Assembly: GCF_029846255.1 (NCBI RefSeq)
Contig: NZ_JARVWQ010000002.1
Location: forward strand, 496,001 to 560,000
DNA length: 64,000 nucleotides
Direction: 5' to 3'
Origin: Amnibacterium sp. CER49
GTDB lineage: Bacteria; Actinomycetota; Actinomycetes; Actinomycetales; Microbacteriaceae
This document shows positions 16,529-24,945 of the stretch, piece after piece (position 1 is the stretch's first letter; every line of letters begins with the position of its first letter). The notes below the pieces were generated by a model. It had not been told where the DNA came from. It saw only the letters and a program-made list of their open reading frames with translations, and made no database searches. The translations under genes and the position numbers were made by a program.

Positions 16529-17826
16529 CGCTGCGGCACTTCGGCTGGTTCCTCGGGGCGGGCTTCGGCGTGCAGGGCTGGGGCGACACGACGTACGGCA
16601 TCGGCTACGACTGGAAGCAGCCGGGCGTCTACCAGGACGCGGTGCGCGCGTTCGAGGCGGCCGGCCTCGACCTGCTCGTGATCGAGGACGGCGTCGCCGT
16701 GCCCGACACGTACCGCGGGACCGCCGAGGTGAACCTCGCCGCAGCCCGGTTCGTGCCGAAGCACGACCCGCTCCCGCTCGTGCCGTACCTCCTCGGCGCC
16801 ACGAGCCGCATCGGCATCGTGCCGACGATCTCGGCGAGCTTCACCGAGCCGTACACCGCGGCCCGGCAGCTCGCGACGCTGCAGCACTTCGCGCAGAACC
16901 GGCTCGGGTTCAACGTCGTCACCTCGGGCAGCGACCTCGCGGCGCAGAACTACGGGCTCGACAAGCAGACCGAGCACGACCTGCGCTACGACCGCGCCGA
17001 CGAGTGGGTCGACGTGATCCGCGCGCTCTGGCGCAGCTGGGACCCGGGCGCGATCGTCGAGGACGTCGAGCACGGCGTCTTCGCCGACCACACGAAGGTG
17101 CACCGCATCGACCACGAGGGCCGCTTCTTCCGGGTGCGCGGCCCCCTGAACACCGTGCCGCCCGAGGAGGAGCCGGTGCTCGTGCAGGCCGGCGCCTCCG
17201 GCCGCGGCCGCGCCTTCGCCGGCAAGCACGCCGACGTCGTGCTCGCGCTCGCCTCGACCGCGGAGCGCATGAAGCAGCACCGCGACGACATCCGCGCCGT
17301 GGCCGCCGAGTCGGGCCGGGACCCGGAGTCGATCACCGTCCTCTTCGTCGTGAACCCCATCCCGACCGCGAACGCCGCGGAGACGGGCGAGGTGCGTCGC
17401 GCCCGCTCGCAGCTCACGCAGGCGGCGATCGACGAGCAGCTGCAGTCGATCTCCTACCTCACGAACACGGACTTCGCCCGGTTCGACCTCGACGCCCCGC
17501 TGCCGGAGCTCACGACGAACAGCAACCAGGGCACGCTCGACAACTTCGTCCGCAGCGCCCCCGCGGGCGCGACGCTCCGCGAGATCCTCGCCGCCCGGGC
17601 GAAGGCCGACGGGCTCGCCGTGATCGGCACCGCGGACGAGATCGCGGAGCACCTGGCGACGCTCGGCGACGAGAGCGGCGCCGACGGCTTCCTGTTCACC
17701 GGCCAGGTGCACCCCGCGCACGTGCACCGCACCCTCGACCCGCTCGTGCCCGCCCTGCGCCGGGCGGGCCTGCTCCGCACCGGGCTCTCGGACCGGGGCC
17801 TCCGCGCGAACCTCGCGGCGTTCTGA
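16525..17826 (+). CDS. NtaA/SnaA/DszA-family flavin-dependent monooxygenase
   Basis: A 433-residue bacterial-luciferase-like monooxygenase of the NtaA/DszA branch, which uses FMNH2 supplied by a separate reductase to oxidise amino-polycarboxylates, sulfones or related substrates. Features include the N-terminal barrel strand HFGWFLGAGFGVQGWG, LIGT-type FMN residues around RLGFNVVTSGSD and QNYGLDKQTEHDLRYDRADE, and PVLVQAGASGRGRAFAGKHA. ATG 16525 is coupled to a seven-codon minicistron. The substrate is unknown; co-transcription with a cysteine-synthase-like enzyme hints at a sulfur- or nitrogen-containing compound. Confidence 0.86.
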   Translation: MTLRHFGWFLGAGFGVQGWGDTTYGIGYDWKQPGVYQDAVRAFEAAGLDLLVIEDGVAVPDTYRGTAEVNLAAARFVPKHDPLPLVPYLLGATSRIGIVPTISASFTEPYTAARQLATLQHFAQNRLGFNVVTSGSDLAAQNYGLDKQTEHDLRYDRADEWVDVIRALWRSWDPGAIVEDVEHGVFADHTKVHRIDHEGRFFRVRGPLNTVPPEEEPVLVQAGASGRGRAFAGKHADVVLALASTAERMKQHRDDIRAVAAESGRDPESITVLFVVNPIPTANAAETGEVRRARSQLTQAAIDEQLQSISYLTNTDFARFDLDAPLPELTTNSNQGTLDNFVRSAPAGATLREILAARAKADGLAVIGTADEIAEHLATLGDESGADGFLFTGQVHPAHVHRTLDPLVPALRRAGLLRTGLSDRGLRANLAAF

Positions 17827-17828
17827 CC

Positions 17829-19283
17829 GTGCCCGTCGTCCTCGGCGCCGACCCGCTCACCGCCGACCAGCTGCTCGACGTCGCCGACGGCGAGCCCGTG
17901 CGCGTCGGTCCCTCCGCGCGCACGCGGATGGCCGTGGCGCGGAACCTGCTCGAGGGCGCCCTCGAGCGCGGCGACGCGGTGTACGGCCTCACCCGCCGGC
18001 TCGGCGCCGGGCACGGCGACGCGGTCGCCGACCAGGCGGCGTTCCAGCGGCAGGTGATCCGCAACCACCTCGGCGCCGTCGGCGAGCCGGTGCCCGCGGT
18101 CGTCGTGCGCGCCGCGATCGCCGCGCGGCTCGCGCACCTGACGGGCGGCGGCTCCGGCGCCCGTCCCGAGGTCGCCGACGCCCTCGCCGCGCTGCTGAAC
18201 GCCCACGTCGTGCCCCTCGTGCGCGACCGCGGCTCGGTCGGCGCCGCGGACCTGCCGCAGAACGCCGCGGTCGCCGCCGTGCTGACCGGCGAGGGCGAGG
18301 TGCTCCGCGCCGACGGCACGGCCGCACCCGCCGCCGAGGCGCTCGCCGCGGCGGGCATCCGTCCGCTCGCGCTCGCCGCGCACGAGGCGCTGTCGCTCAT
18401 CAACACGAACGCCTTCGCGCTCGGCTCCGCCGCGGTGCTCGCGGCACGGGTCGAGGAGCTCGCTGAGGCGGCGGACCGCACGGTCGCGCTCGCGCTGGAG
18501 GCCGCGGCGCTGCACCGGCCCTCCGGCGACCTCGGCCCCTTCTCGGCCGTCGCGAGCGCCGACCGCGGCGACCTCGGCCAGGCGGCGTCCGCCGCGACGG
18601 TGCGCGAGCTGCTCGCCGGGTCGTTCCTCACCGCGGAGGACCGCGAGCGGGCGGTGCAGGACGAGCTCTGCTTCCGCTGCGCCCCGCAGGTGCACGGAGC
18701 GCTCGCCGACACCGCGGACGCGCTGCTCACCACGGTCGACCTCGAGCTCGAGGCACGGCCCGAGAACCCCCTCGTCGACACCGGCACGGGCACGATCACG
18801 GCGAACGGCAACTTCGCGCCGGTGCGGCTCGCGCTCGACCTCGAGCGGGCCCGGATCGGACTCGCACACCTCGCGGGCATCGCCGAGCGGCGCATCGCCG
18901 TGCTCTCCCGGCTCGCAGCGCGGCTGCGGGCAGCGGATCGCGCCGGGATGCCCGGCCTGCTCGCCTACACGGCGGCCGGCGACCTCGCCGAGCTGCGGGC
19001 CCTCGCCGCCCCGGTGACGCTCGGCGCCGCGCCGCTCTCGGTCGTCGAGGACTACGCGACCTTCGCGTGGACCGCCGCCGAGGCGGGGCACCGCGCCGCG
19101 GACCTCGTGCTCGAGGTGCTCGCGATCGAGGCGCTCCACGCCGCGTCGCTGATCCGCGGCGCCGAGCCCGCCGCGCTCGGCGCGGGGACCGCCCCGCTCG
19201 CGGCCCGGCTCGTCGCGATCATCGACGACGGGCTGCCGGCGGAGGCGCTGGTGCAGCAGGCGGCGGAGGCGCTGGCCGGGTGA
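17829..19283 (+). CDS. Aromatic amino acid lyase (HAL/PAL) homologue lacking the MIO triad
   Basis: A 484-residue member of the histidine/phenylalanine ammonia-lyase fold. The fold signature is clear: Tyr52 in VYGLTRRLG, LINTNAFALGSAAVL, RCAPQVHGALADT, and ENPLVD followed by ANGNFAP. However, the Ala-Ser-Gly that cyclises to the MIO electrophile (normally within GSVGASGDL) reads GSVGAADL here (135-142), one residue short and without Ser. The equivalent of HAL Tyr280 is also Leu280 (QDELCFRC for QDPYSLRC). It cannot use classical MIO chemistry, so its reaction is unknown. GTG 17829 follows the monooxygenase by two bases. Confidence 0.82.
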   Translation: MPVVLGADPLTADQLLDVADGEPVRVGPSARTRMAVARNLLEGALERGDAVYGLTRRLGAGHGDAVADQAAFQRQVIRNHLGAVGEPVPAVVVRAAIAARLAHLTGGGSGARPEVADALAALLNAHVVPLVRDRGSVGAADLPQNAAVAAVLTGEGEVLRADGTAAPAAEALAAAGIRPLALAAHEALSLINTNAFALGSAAVLAARVEELAEAADRTVALALEAAALHRPSGDLGPFSAVASADRGDLGQAASAATVRELLAGSFLTAEDRERAVQDELCFRCAPQVHGALADTADALLTTVDLELEARPENPLVDTGTGTITANGNFAPVRLALDLERARIGLAHLAGIAERRIAVLSRLAARLRAADRAGMPGLLAYTAAGDLAELRALAAPVTLGAAPLSVVEDYATFAWTAAEAGHRAADLVLEVLAIEALHAASLIRGAEPAALGAGTAPLAARLVAIIDDGLPAEALVQQAAEALAG

Positions 19284-19761
19284 AGCGCAGGTAGGACACC
19301 CGCTCCCAGTCGTCCCGCACGTCGAAGTCGGGCGTCCACCCGTGCCGGAGGTAGAGGGCGACGGCCTCCGGCTGCCGTGCGCCGGTCGTCAGCTCGAGCC
19401 CGGTGTAGCCGAGGGCGGCGGCGCGCTGCTCGAGCTCGGCGAGCACCCGGCCGGCGAGGCCGCGCCGCCGGTGCGCCGGAGACGTCCACATCCGCTTCAG
19501 CTCGGCGAGGGGCCGGCCGTCCGGCCCCGGCCGGCCGCGCTTGAGCGCGCCGCCGGCGACCAGCTCGCCGTCGTCGAGCAGCGCGACGAACGCGCCGCCC
19601 TGCTCCGGAGCGAACGCCGCCGCCGGGTAGCGCGTCAGCTCGGCGCTCGACGGGACGCCGTCGGTCGGCTCGTACCGCGCGTCGTAGTCGCGGGCGAGGT
19701 CCTCGACGAGCGGTGCGAGCAGCGGGTCGTCGGCGCGCACCCAGCGGACCTCGAGGGTCAC
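19219..19761 (-). CDS. GNAT-family N-acetyltransferase
   Basis: A 180-residue acetyltransferase with the acetyl-CoA motif A (LKRMWTSPAHRRRGLAGRVL at about residues 90-110) and the terminal YLRHGW strand typical of GNATs. The GTG start at 19761 overlaps the aminotransferase stop (GTGA), so the two are coupled and probably work together. The last 21 codons, a Pro/Ala tail (APPPPAAPAPPPAARRR), lie wholly inside the 3' end of the convergent lyase gene, a 65-base antisense overlap. The substrate is unknown. Confidence 0.82.
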   Translation of the reverse strand: MTLEVRWVRADDPLLAPLVEDLARDYDARYEPTDGVPSSAELTRYPAAAFAPEQGGAFVALLDDGELVAGGALKRGRPGPDGRPLAELKRMWTSPAHRRRGLAGRVLAELEQRAAALGYTGLELTTGARQPEAVALYLRHGWTPDFDVRDDWERVSYLRFTRPAPPPPAAPAPPPAARRR

Positions 19762-21104
19762 GAGCCCGCCCCGCAGGCCCGGGAGACGGCCGGGACCGCC
19801 CACTCGGGCCGCGGCCGGTCGTCGCCGACGACCCGCCAGCCGTCCGCACCGCGCTCGTACCGGCCCCGGGGTCCGTCGGCGGCGAGCACGGACACCGCCG
19901 CGAGGAGCGCGTCGACGTCCGCGAGCGTGGTGCCGACGCCGAGGCTCGCGCGGAGGGCGGGGCGACCGCCCGTGAGGCGCTCGAGCGCCGGGTGGGCGCA
20001 GAAGCCGCCGTCACGGACGCCGATGCCGTGCTCGGCGGCGAGCGCGAGCGCGGCGAGGCGGGCATCGAGCCCGTCGAGCGTGAACGAGACGACGCCGACC
20101 GCGTCGTCGAGGTCGGCGAAGAGCCGCAGCACCCGCACGCCCGGTACGGCGGCGAGGCCGTCGACGAGGCGGTCGCGGAGCCCGGCCTCGTGCGCGGACC
20201 AGACGTCCGGGTCGAGCGCCGCGAGCTCGTCGAAGGCGCGGGCGATCGCGACGGCGCCGACGGTGTCCGGGGTCCCGGCCTCGTGCCGGGCGGCGCCGTC
20301 CCGCCAGTCGGCGATCGCCTGCGCGCCCACGAGACGGACCCGCTGCACGGCGCCGCCGCCCGCGAGGTGCGGCGCGGCGGCGTCGAGCCAGTCGGCGCGG
20401 CCGACGAGCGCCCCTGCGCCGTAGGGCGCGTAGGCCTTGTGCCCGGAGAAGGCGAGGTAGTCGACCCCGGTGGCGCCGAGGTCGATGCGGCGGTGGGGCA
20501 CGAGTTGTGCGCCGTCGACGGCGACGCGCGCACCGGCGCGGCGCGCGAGCGCCACGAGCTCCGGCAGCGGCAGCACCTCGCCCGTGACGTTCGAGGCGCC
20601 GGTCACGGCGAGCAGCGCGGGCCGCTCGGCCGTGAGCGCGAGCTCGAGCGCGGCGAGCGTGCCGGCGAAGGTCTCGGCGGAGCGCACGACGACCGCCCCG
20701 CCGGCCGAGCGCGCCCACGGCAGCAGGTTCGCGTGGTGCTCGACGTCGAGCACCACGGTCGAGCCCGGCACCGCGCCGGCGAGCAGGTTCAGCGCCTCCG
20801 TCGTGCTCCGGGTGAGCACGACCGCGTCGTCCGGTCGTGCGCCGACGAAGGCGCCGATCGTGCGCCTGGCGGACTCGACCGCCCCGGTGGCGAGCTCGCT
20901 GCGCCAGCCCGCGCCGCGGTGCACGCTGCCGAGGTGCGGCAGCACGGCGGCGACGTGCGCGGCGACCGCGCTGAGCGCCGGTGCGGTGGCCGCGAGGTCG
21001 AGGTCGACCCCCCGCACCGAGCCGCCGCCGACGAGCGGCACCGGCATCCCCGCGCCGACCACCGGCAGCAGGGGGACGTCGAGGGCTGCGACCGATGCCG
21101 GCAT
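19758..21104 (-). CDS. Class V aminotransferase, SufS-like cysteine desulfurase family
   Basis: A 448-residue PLP enzyme of fold type I. The internal aldimine is Lys223 in AFSGHKAYAPYG; His124 in VEHHANLLPW stacks on PLP; VAVDGAQLVPHR carries the cofactor Asp; Cys369 in VRDGGFCAHP is at the position of the SufS active-site cysteine. It is therefore probably a group II desulfurase or related C-S/C-Se lyase rather than a plain aminotransferase. No suf genes adjoin it; it is paired with a GNAT and faces the sulfur-like operon at 15.5-19.3 kb. The start ATG 21104 has only a weak ribosome site. The exact activity is inferred. Confidence 0.82.
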   Translation of the reverse strand: MPASVAALDVPLLPVVGAGMPVPLVGGGSVRGVDLDLAATAPALSAVAAHVAAVLPHLGSVHRGAGWRSELATGAVESARRTIGAFVGARPDDAVVLTRSTTEALNLLAGAVPGSTVVLDVEHHANLLPWARSAGGAVVVRSAETFAGTLAALELALTAERPALLAVTGASNVTGEVLPLPELVALARRAGARVAVDGAQLVPHRRIDLGATGVDYLAFSGHKAYAPYGAGALVGRADWLDAAAPHLAGGGAVQRVRLVGAQAIADWRDGAARHEAGTPDTVGAVAIARAFDELAALDPDVWSAHEAGLRDRLVDGLAAVPGVRVLRLFADLDDAVGVVSFTLDGLDARLAALALAAEHGIGVRDGGFCAHPALERLTGGRPALRASLGVGTTLADVDALLAAVSVLAADGPRGRYERGADGWRVVGDDRPRPEWAVPAVSRACGAGS

Positions 21105-21190
21105 GGCGCCACGGTAGGACGGGGAGCGGCGGCGCCGCGACGGGTGCCCGCAACGCGGCGCAACAGGGCGACGCGCCGCGACCCGGGAGG

Positions 21191-22102
21191 TCAGGCGAGC
21201 ACGGCGAGCGCTGCCGCCACCACCTCGCAGGTGACCGGCAGGGGGCCGAGCCGTTCGCCGTCCGCGTACGCGACGGGCGTCGGGCCGGTGCGGTCGGCCA
21301 CGTCGACCGTGACGACGCGGCCGTGCACGACGGCGACATGGTCGTCCGTCAGATGCGTGCCCGCGAACACCCGCGGCAGCAGCTGCAGCAGGCGGAACCT
21401 CGGCAGGGGCGTCGCGACGACGACGTCGAGCAGCCCGTCGGCCGTCGAGGCGCCCGGTGCGATGCGCATGCCGCCCCCGAACGTCGAGGTGTTCGCGACG
21501 GCGACGAGGACGGCGTCGACCTGCCTGGCGTCGCGGTCGATCGTGATGCGGTAGCGGTGCGGCGTGAGCCTCGCGAGTTCGAGCAGCACCGCGAGCACGT
21601 ACCGCGCCTGCCCCCGCGGCCAGCGGAGCGTGTTGGCGCGCTCGTTGACCGCGGCGTCGAACCCGGCGGAGAGCACACCGACGAACCAGCGGCCGGTGCT
21701 CGTGCGCACCGCGTCGACCGGCTTCGTCGCGAGGTCGTCCGTGGCGAGCGCGGCGATGAGGCGCGCGCAGCACGCGTCGGGGTCGTCATGCGGGATCCCG
21801 ATGCTCCGGGCGGCGTCGTTGCCGGAGCCGATCGGCAGGATCCCGAGCGGGATCCCGGAGCGGGCCAGCACGTTCGCGACGAGGTGCACGGTGCCGTCGC
21901 CGCCCGCGACGACGACCGCGCCGGGCGGGTTCACGTCGAGCCGCCGCCGGAGCAGCCGCTCGAGCGTCGGCGCATCGACGGCCTGCAGCCGCTCGACGGC
22001 GTGCCCGGCGGCGCGGAGCCGCTCGATCGCGACGTCGGCGAGCTCGGCGCGACGCCCCCGCCCCGCGGTGGGGTTCACCACCACCACGAGCTGCACCGCC
22101 AC
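21191..22102 (-). CDS. Diacylglycerol kinase-family lipid kinase
   Basis: A 303-residue DagK/YegS/BmrU-type kinase. The N-terminal nucleotide site has NPTAGRGRR and GAVVVAGGDGTVH (the GGDGT signature at about 66-72), with LPIGSGNDAA following. The C-terminal beta-sandwich contains the TADGLLDVVV motif. It would phosphorylate diacylglycerol or a related membrane lipid at the cytoplasmic face. The start is GTG 22102, 68 bases from the divergent MDR gene. Confidence 0.9.
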   Translation of the reverse strand: MAVQLVVVVNPTAGRGRRAELADVAIERLRAAGHAVERLQAVDAPTLERLLRRRLDVNPPGAVVVAGGDGTVHLVANVLARSGIPLGILPIGSGNDAARSIGIPHDDPDACCARLIAALATDDLATKPVDAVRTSTGRWFVGVLSAGFDAAVNERANTLRWPRGQARYVLAVLLELARLTPHRYRITIDRDARQVDAVLVAVANTSTFGGGMRIAPGASTADGLLDVVVATPLPRFRLLQLLPRVFAGTHLTDDHVAVVHGRVVTVDVADRTGPTPVAYADGERLGPLPVTCEVVAAALAVLA

Positions 22103-22170
22103 GCATGGAGTGTCCCATCCGTCGAGACGTCCGGGCGCGGTCCCCAGCGACGCCGCGGAAGACTGTCACC

Positions 22171-23178
22171 GTGCGCGCGATCGTCTACACCGAGGCCGGC
22201 GACGCCGGTGTGCTGCGGCTCGTCGAGCGGCCGGAGCCGACCCCGGGGCCGGGCGAGGTGCGGGTGCGGATCCAGGTGTCCGGCGTGAACCCCACCGACT
22301 GGAAGTCGCGGAGCGGCACCGCGCCCGACGACGAGCAGGTCCCGGACCAGGACGGGGCCGGGACGGTCGACGCCGTCGGCGCCGGCGCCCCCTTCGCGGT
22401 CGGCGACCGGGTGTGGGTCTGGGACGCCGCCTACCGGCGCCCGGGGGGCACCGCCCAGGAGCTCGTCGTCCTGCCGGCGCGGCAGGTCGTGCCGCTGCCG
22501 GACGCCGCGTCGTTCGACCTGGGCGCCGCGCTCGGCATCCCCGCGCTCACCGCGCACCTCGCGCTCACCGCGGGCGACACCGAGCCGGCACCGCTCGCGC
22601 CCGGCGCGCTCGCCGGCCGCACCGTGCTCGTCGCGGGCGGCGCGGGCGCGGTGGGGCACGCCGCGATCGAGCTCGCCGTGTGGGCCGGAGCCCGGGTGAT
22701 CACGACCGTCTCCTCGCCGGAGAAGGCGCGGCTCGCGCGGGCGGCGGGCGCGCACGTCGTCGTCGACTACCGGCACGACGACGCCGAGGCGCGCATCCAC
22801 GAGGCGGCCGCCGACGGCGTCGACCTCGTCGTCGAGGTGAACCCGCACGCGAACGCCGGCCTCGACCTCGCGGTGACGAGGCCGGACGCGACCGTCGCTG
22901 TCTACGCCACCGACCGGTCGGAGCCGATGTCGCTCGACGTGCGGCCCGCGATGACGAAGAACCTCCGCTGGCGGTTCCTCCTCACGTACACGGTGCAGGA
23001 GGCGGAGAAGGACGCGGCGGTGGCGGGCGTCCGCGCCGCCGTCGAGGCGGGCGCGCTCCGCATCGGCGACGACGCCGGCCTGCCGGTGCTCCGCTTCCCG
23101 CTCGAGCGCACCGCGGACGCGCACCGCGCGGTCGAGGACGGCGCGACGGGCAAGGTCCTCATCGACGTCACTCCCTGA
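22171..23178 (+). CDS. NADPH:quinone reductase-like MDR oxidoreductase
   Basis: A 335-residue zinc-independent medium-chain dehydrogenase/reductase, similar to quinone oxidoreductases (Qor). Substrate-side residues GVNPTDWKSRSG replace the zinc ligands of alcohol dehydrogenases; the nucleotide fold has LVAGGAGAVGHAAIELA at about 152-170. It reduces a quinone or enone with NADPH; the physiological substrate cannot be read. GTG 22171 (VRAIVYTEAGDAG) is the natural start for the family. A large nested palindrome follows the stop. Confidence 0.86.
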   Translation: MRAIVYTEAGDAGVLRLVERPEPTPGPGEVRVRIQVSGVNPTDWKSRSGTAPDDEQVPDQDGAGTVDAVGAGAPFAVGDRVWVWDAAYRRPGGTAQELVVLPARQVVPLPDAASFDLGAALGIPALTAHLALTAGDTEPAPLAPGALAGRTVLVAGGAGAVGHAAIELAVWAGARVITTVSSPEKARLARAAGAHVVVDYRHDDAEARIHEAAADGVDLVVEVNPHANAGLDLAVTRPDATVAVYATDRSEPMSLDVRPAMTKNLRWRFLLTYTVQEAEKDAAVAGVRAAVEAGALRIGDDAGLPVLRFPLERTADAHRAVEDGATGKVLIDVTP

Positions 23179-23189
23179 CCTCCTGCCAC

Positions 23190-23313
23190 GTTCGCGGATC
23201 CGGATTTCTTTCGCGGATCCGGACTTCCGCAGCGACACGCCGGGTCGCGCGCCTGTGAGGACGGCGTGTCGGGCAGGAATTCCGGATCCGGGAGAATTCT
23301 CCGGAACCGCGAA
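23190..23313. repeat. Large nested palindrome in a convergent intergenic region
   Basis: The core is a perfect 10-bp inverted repeat CGACACGCCG (23233-23242) / CGGCGTGTCG (23262-23271). Outside it come TTCGCGGATCCGGA twice in direct orientation (23191-23204 and 23210-23223), with TTCCGGATCCGGGA (23280 on) and TCCGGAACCGCGAA (23300-23313) as their complements. The left and right arms can pair over about 120 bases. It may act as a bidirectional terminator between the two convergent genes or be a third repeat family; no second copy is in the window. Confidence 0.72.
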
Positions 23314-23322
23314 ATCCCGGGG

Positions 23323-24789
23323 TCACCAGGTCGTGCGGGCGCGCTCCTGCTCGACGACCTCGTCGAGGTCCGGGAGGCGCCGCATGCCGGCGAGCGCCCG
23401 CGTCATGCGCGGGTTGTCGCGGATCAGCGGCTCGACCCGGTCGAGGAACGCCCAGTACCCGGCGGTGAACGGGCACGCGTCCTCACCGACTCGCCGCCTC
23501 GGGTCGAAGCGGCAGCCGCCGCAGTAGTCCGTCATCCGGTTGATGTACGCGCCGCCGCCCGCGTACGGCTTCGTCGCGACGATCCCGCCGTCGGCGTGCA
23601 GGCTCATGCCGACCACGTTCGTGGGCATGACCCACGGGGTGCCGTCGACGAACATGCCGGTGAACCACTCCGTCATCTGCTGCGGCGACCAGCCGCGGAT
23701 CAGCGCGAAGTTGCCGAGCATCATGAGCCGCTGGATGTGGTGCGCCCAGCCCCGCTCCCGCACATCGCTGAGGACGGACCTCAGGCAGTTCGCCTCCACG
23801 GGCTCCGGGTCGAGCTCCCAGAACAGGTCGGGCACCGGCTCGGTGGCGTGCAACCGGTTGCTCCGGCCCGTGTACGACTCCCCCAGGTGCCAGTACAGGT
23901 GCCACATCCAGTCGCGCCAGCCGATGATCTGGCGCACGAAGCCCTCGACCGACGCGAGCGGCGCGCGGCCCGCGGCGTGCTCGCCGAGCGCTCGCCCGAC
24001 CACCTCGCGCGGGTCGAGCAGGCCGAGGTTCATCGTCATCGACAGCGTCGAGTGGCTCATCCGCCAGTCGGCGGCGAGCGTGGCGTCCTCGTAGGGCCCG
24101 AAGGCCGGCAGCCGCTCGTCGAGGAACCGCTCGAGGGCGACGAGCGCCTCCGCGCGCGTCGCGGCGAAGAGCCGCGGCCGGTCCTCGCCGGCGAAGCGCA
24201 CGAGGCCGTCGGCCTGCCACCGGTCGAGGTCCTCGCGGACCTCCGCGTCGATGTCGTCCTCCTCCGGCGTCCACGCCTCGGGCAGCCCGAGCGTGTCGCG
24301 CCGCTTCGGGGGCGGCCGCCGGTTGTCGGCGTCGTAGCTGAAGCGCCCGCCGACGGGCTTGCCCTGCGGCGTCATGAGGATGCCCTCGCGCTCCCGCACC
24401 CAGCGGTAGAACGTGTCCATCACGAGACTCTTCTCGCTGCGGCCGCGGACCCACTCCCGGAAGTCCGCCTCGCTCGTCACGAAGCCGCGGCTCGGCAGCA
24501 CCTCGGCGCCGAGCTCGCGCACGAGCCGCCGCCCGCGGTACGAGACCGGGTCGATCACCTCGAGGTCGCGCCCCTCGAGCACCTCGCGGAACCGCGGGGC
24601 CCGGACGTACTCGACGCGGTCGGCGAGCTCGGCCGCCCGGTGCCGCAGGGCCGAGAGGTAGAGGTGCGCCTTCGCGCGGTGCGTCGGCCGCCGCCGGAAG
24701 GCCGCGAGCGACTCGACGAGGAGGATCGGCACCTCCCCGTCGTCGAACGAGGGCCCGAGCTGCTCGGCGAAGAGGAGCCGCTGCCGCAT
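23323..24789 (-). CDS. phrB: Iron-sulfur bacterial cryptochrome/(6-4) photolyase
   Basis: A 488-residue member of the deoxyribodipyrimidine photolyase-related family (FeS-BCP), flavoproteins that repair (6-4) photoproducts in light using FAD, a ribolumazine antenna and a [4Fe-4S] cluster. The four cluster cysteines are present at 335, 423, 426 and 439; their spacing (88, then CX2CX12C) matches that of Agrobacterium PhrB. WVMPTNVVGMSLHADGG and SGW-like RGWSPQQMTEWF mark the FAD domain. The start is ATG 24789. The symbol follows the family prototype; a cryptochrome signalling role cannot be excluded. Confidence 0.9.
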   Translation of the reverse strand: MRQRLLFAEQLGPSFDDGEVPILLVESLAAFRRRPTHRAKAHLYLSALRHRAAELADRVEYVRAPRFREVLEGRDLEVIDPVSYRGRRLVRELGAEVLPSRGFVTSEADFREWVRGRSEKSLVMDTFYRWVREREGILMTPQGKPVGGRFSYDADNRRPPPKRRDTLGLPEAWTPEEDDIDAEVREDLDRWQADGLVRFAGEDRPRLFAATRAEALVALERFLDERLPAFGPYEDATLAADWRMSHSTLSMTMNLGLLDPREVVGRALGEHAAGRAPLASVEGFVRQIIGWRDWMWHLYWHLGESYTGRSNRLHATEPVPDLFWELDPEPVEANCLRSVLSDVRERGWAHHIQRLMMLGNFALIRGWSPQQMTEWFTGMFVDGTPWVMPTNVVGMSLHADGGIVATKPYAGGGAYINRMTDYCGGCRFDPRRRVGEDACPFTAGYWAFLDRVEPLIRDNPRMTRALAGMRRLPDLDEVVEQERARTTW

Positions 24790-24945
24790 GCCGCGCAACC
24801 TACCGCGCCCCCTCGGGGGCGCGCTGACCGGATCTCGCGGCGGGCTCGACCCTGCCGCTGCGGCAGTCCCTCGGCTCGATCGTGCTGCGCGCCGACGGCA
24901 GGGAGCGCCGCCGGACGTCCAGGCGGCGCTCCTAGCGTGCCGGGC

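Noticed and set aside
17829-19283. Frameshift or assembly error as the cause of the missing MIO triad
   Set aside because: The reading frame continues without disturbance on both sides, the change is a whole codon plus substitution, and a second active-site position (Leu280) has also changed, which argues for real divergence.
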